Assembly (NCBI GenBank): GCA_964575025.1
Contig: CAZNPV010000004.1
Span: 55,696 to 119,695 of the forward strand
Direction: 5' to 3'
DNA length: 64,000 nt
Origin: JABMQB01 sp964575025
Lineage (GTDB): Bacteria; Bacteroidota; Bacteroidia; Bacteroidales; Prolixibacteraceae
The notes under the pieces were generated by a model that did not search any database, had not been told where the DNA came from, and was given only the letters and a program-made list of their open reading frames with translations. Below are positions 63,482 through 64,000 of this stretch, in pieces. The position numbers and the translations under genes were made by a program. Each line of letters begins with the position of its first letter. The first letter of the stretch is position 1.

Positions 63482-63745
63482 ATGTACGTAATTACAGTTT
63501 ATGATGTCAATAAAAAAAGAGTAGCAAAGATGCTAAAACTCTGCCGTCGTTACCTGAACTGGATACAAAACTCGGTGTTTGAAGGAGAAATTACCGAAGT
63601 AAAACTGATGGAATTAAAACAGCAGGCAAAGGAAATAATGGATGGAGAAGACGATAGTCTGATCATTTTTATAACACGCCAGGAGAAGTGGCTCGATAAA
63701 GAAATCGTAGGCAAAGAACGCCAATCACTGGATAATATCCTGTAA
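63482..63745 (+). CDS. cas2: CRISPR adaptation protein Cas2
   Basis: An 87-residue Cas2 with the opening MYVITVYDVNKKRVAKML (Asp8) and the ferredoxin-like core YLNWIQNSVFEGEIT. It bridges Cas1 dimers for spacer integration. It is the last gene before the array and is 6.5 kb from cas1, with the csm module in between. Confidence 0.9.
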   Translation: MYVITVYDVNKKRVAKMLKLCRRYLNWIQNSVFEGEITEVKLMELKQQAKEIMDGEDDSLIIFITRQEKWLDKEIVGKERQSLDNIL

Positions 63746-63970
63746 GTCCGGTTGTCGATCCTGAATTTTTACTTCAACGAATTGCAGAAAATTTGAAACA
63801 TAGAATAAAAAATGTTCTTTGACATATTGAGAGTAAGCATATTACATAAGGTTGTCGAACCTGGTATAAATATACATTTAGAGGGAACGACGATTTTTTC
63901 ATAAAAAACCCGTAATTTTACAAATGCCAATTGGTTTATAACCAATCTAATTTTTTGAGTCATCGAACGG
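63746..63970 (+). promoter_or_regulatory. CRISPR leader
   Basis: This AT-rich 225-base stretch between cas2 and the first repeat should hold the array promoter and integration signals. GGTTGTCGATCCTG at 63750 and GGTTGTCGAACCTG at 63850 are direct repeats exactly 100 bases apart. ATTGGTT (63930-63936) and AACCAAT (63940-63946) form a hairpin followed by six T, 15 bases before the repeat. Confidence 0.7.
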
Positions 63971-64000
63971 CTTTTAATCGCACCACACTGGAATTGAAAC
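63971..64000 (+). CRISPR. first CRISPR repeat (array runs past the window)
   Basis: A 30-base sequence that ends in ATTGAAAC, the classic 3' end of repeats cut by Cas6 in I-B and III-A systems. It begins CTTTTAATCGCACC. Only this one copy is visible because the window stops at its last base, so repetition itself cannot be shown here. The call rests on the sequence form and the position after cas2 and the leader. Confidence 0.8.

Overview
The window reads as chromosomal DNA of a Bacteroidota bacterium, most likely a Bacteroidales/Marinilabiliales relative. The evidence is GldH, PorW/SprE and PorX of the type IX secretion and gliding machinery, TonB-dependent receptors paired with lipoproteins, DUF4271 next to hemD, RNase P protein in that same cluster, and promoters of the Bacteroidota form TTTG-N19-21-TAnnTTTG. 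Genus and species cannot be fixed from the sequence.

Region by region. 1-10.6 kb (+ strand): end of holB, ricT-like PSP1 protein, gldH, trmB, an alkyltransferase-like protein, an Mrp-type P-loop ATPase, then porW and porX. 10.6-16.9 kb (- strand): polA, a 49-residue HigA-N-terminus-like microprotein, a DUF4271 membrane protein, hemD, rnpA and a DUF89 protein, probably one long transcription unit. 17.2-20.3 kb (-): a PadR-PspC stress-type operon with an operator-like dyad over its promoter. 20.9-25.4 kb (+): TonB-dependent receptor plus surface lipoprotein. 25.4-33.8 kb: nadA, then on the - strand an S41 protease, dCMP deaminase, SPOR lipoprotein, a carotenoid pair (a lycopene cyclase and an unusual CrtC-GGPP-synthase fusion) and trpS. 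33.9-35.6 kb (+): trpB2, preceded by a complete transcription attenuator with a 20-codon leader peptide holding Trp-Trp-Leu-Trp. 35.6-43 kb: lplA, a second TonB receptor with a DUF2271 lipoprotein, dtd, a polyprenyl synthase, an ArsR regulator and an AlkD-like protein. Two related short inverted-repeat elements lie at 25.4 and 35.6 kb.

43.1 kb to the end (+): a large composite CRISPR-Cas locus, visibly more AT-rich than the rest. It opens with a WYL regulator and cas6, is interrupted by a REP-associated transposase (RAYT) with its hairpin repeats and an HU-like gene, and continues with type I-B cas8-cas7, an AbiEi/AbiEii toxin-antitoxin pair, cas5-cas3, a UPF0158 protein, cas4 and cas1. A complete type III-A module (HD-less cas10, csm2, csm3, csm4, csm5, a CARF-HEPN RNase and a small putative ring nuclease) then sits between cas1 and cas2. 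A leader and the first CRISPR repeat end exactly at the window edge. One cas6, one cas1/cas2/cas4 set and probably one array appear to serve both effector complexes.

The two most notable observations are the tryptophan attenuator before a stand-alone trpB2, and the CRISPR locus with a toxin-antitoxin pair and a UPF0158 gene inside the I-B operon and a III-A module inside the adaptation genes. No tRNA or rRNA genes were recognised.
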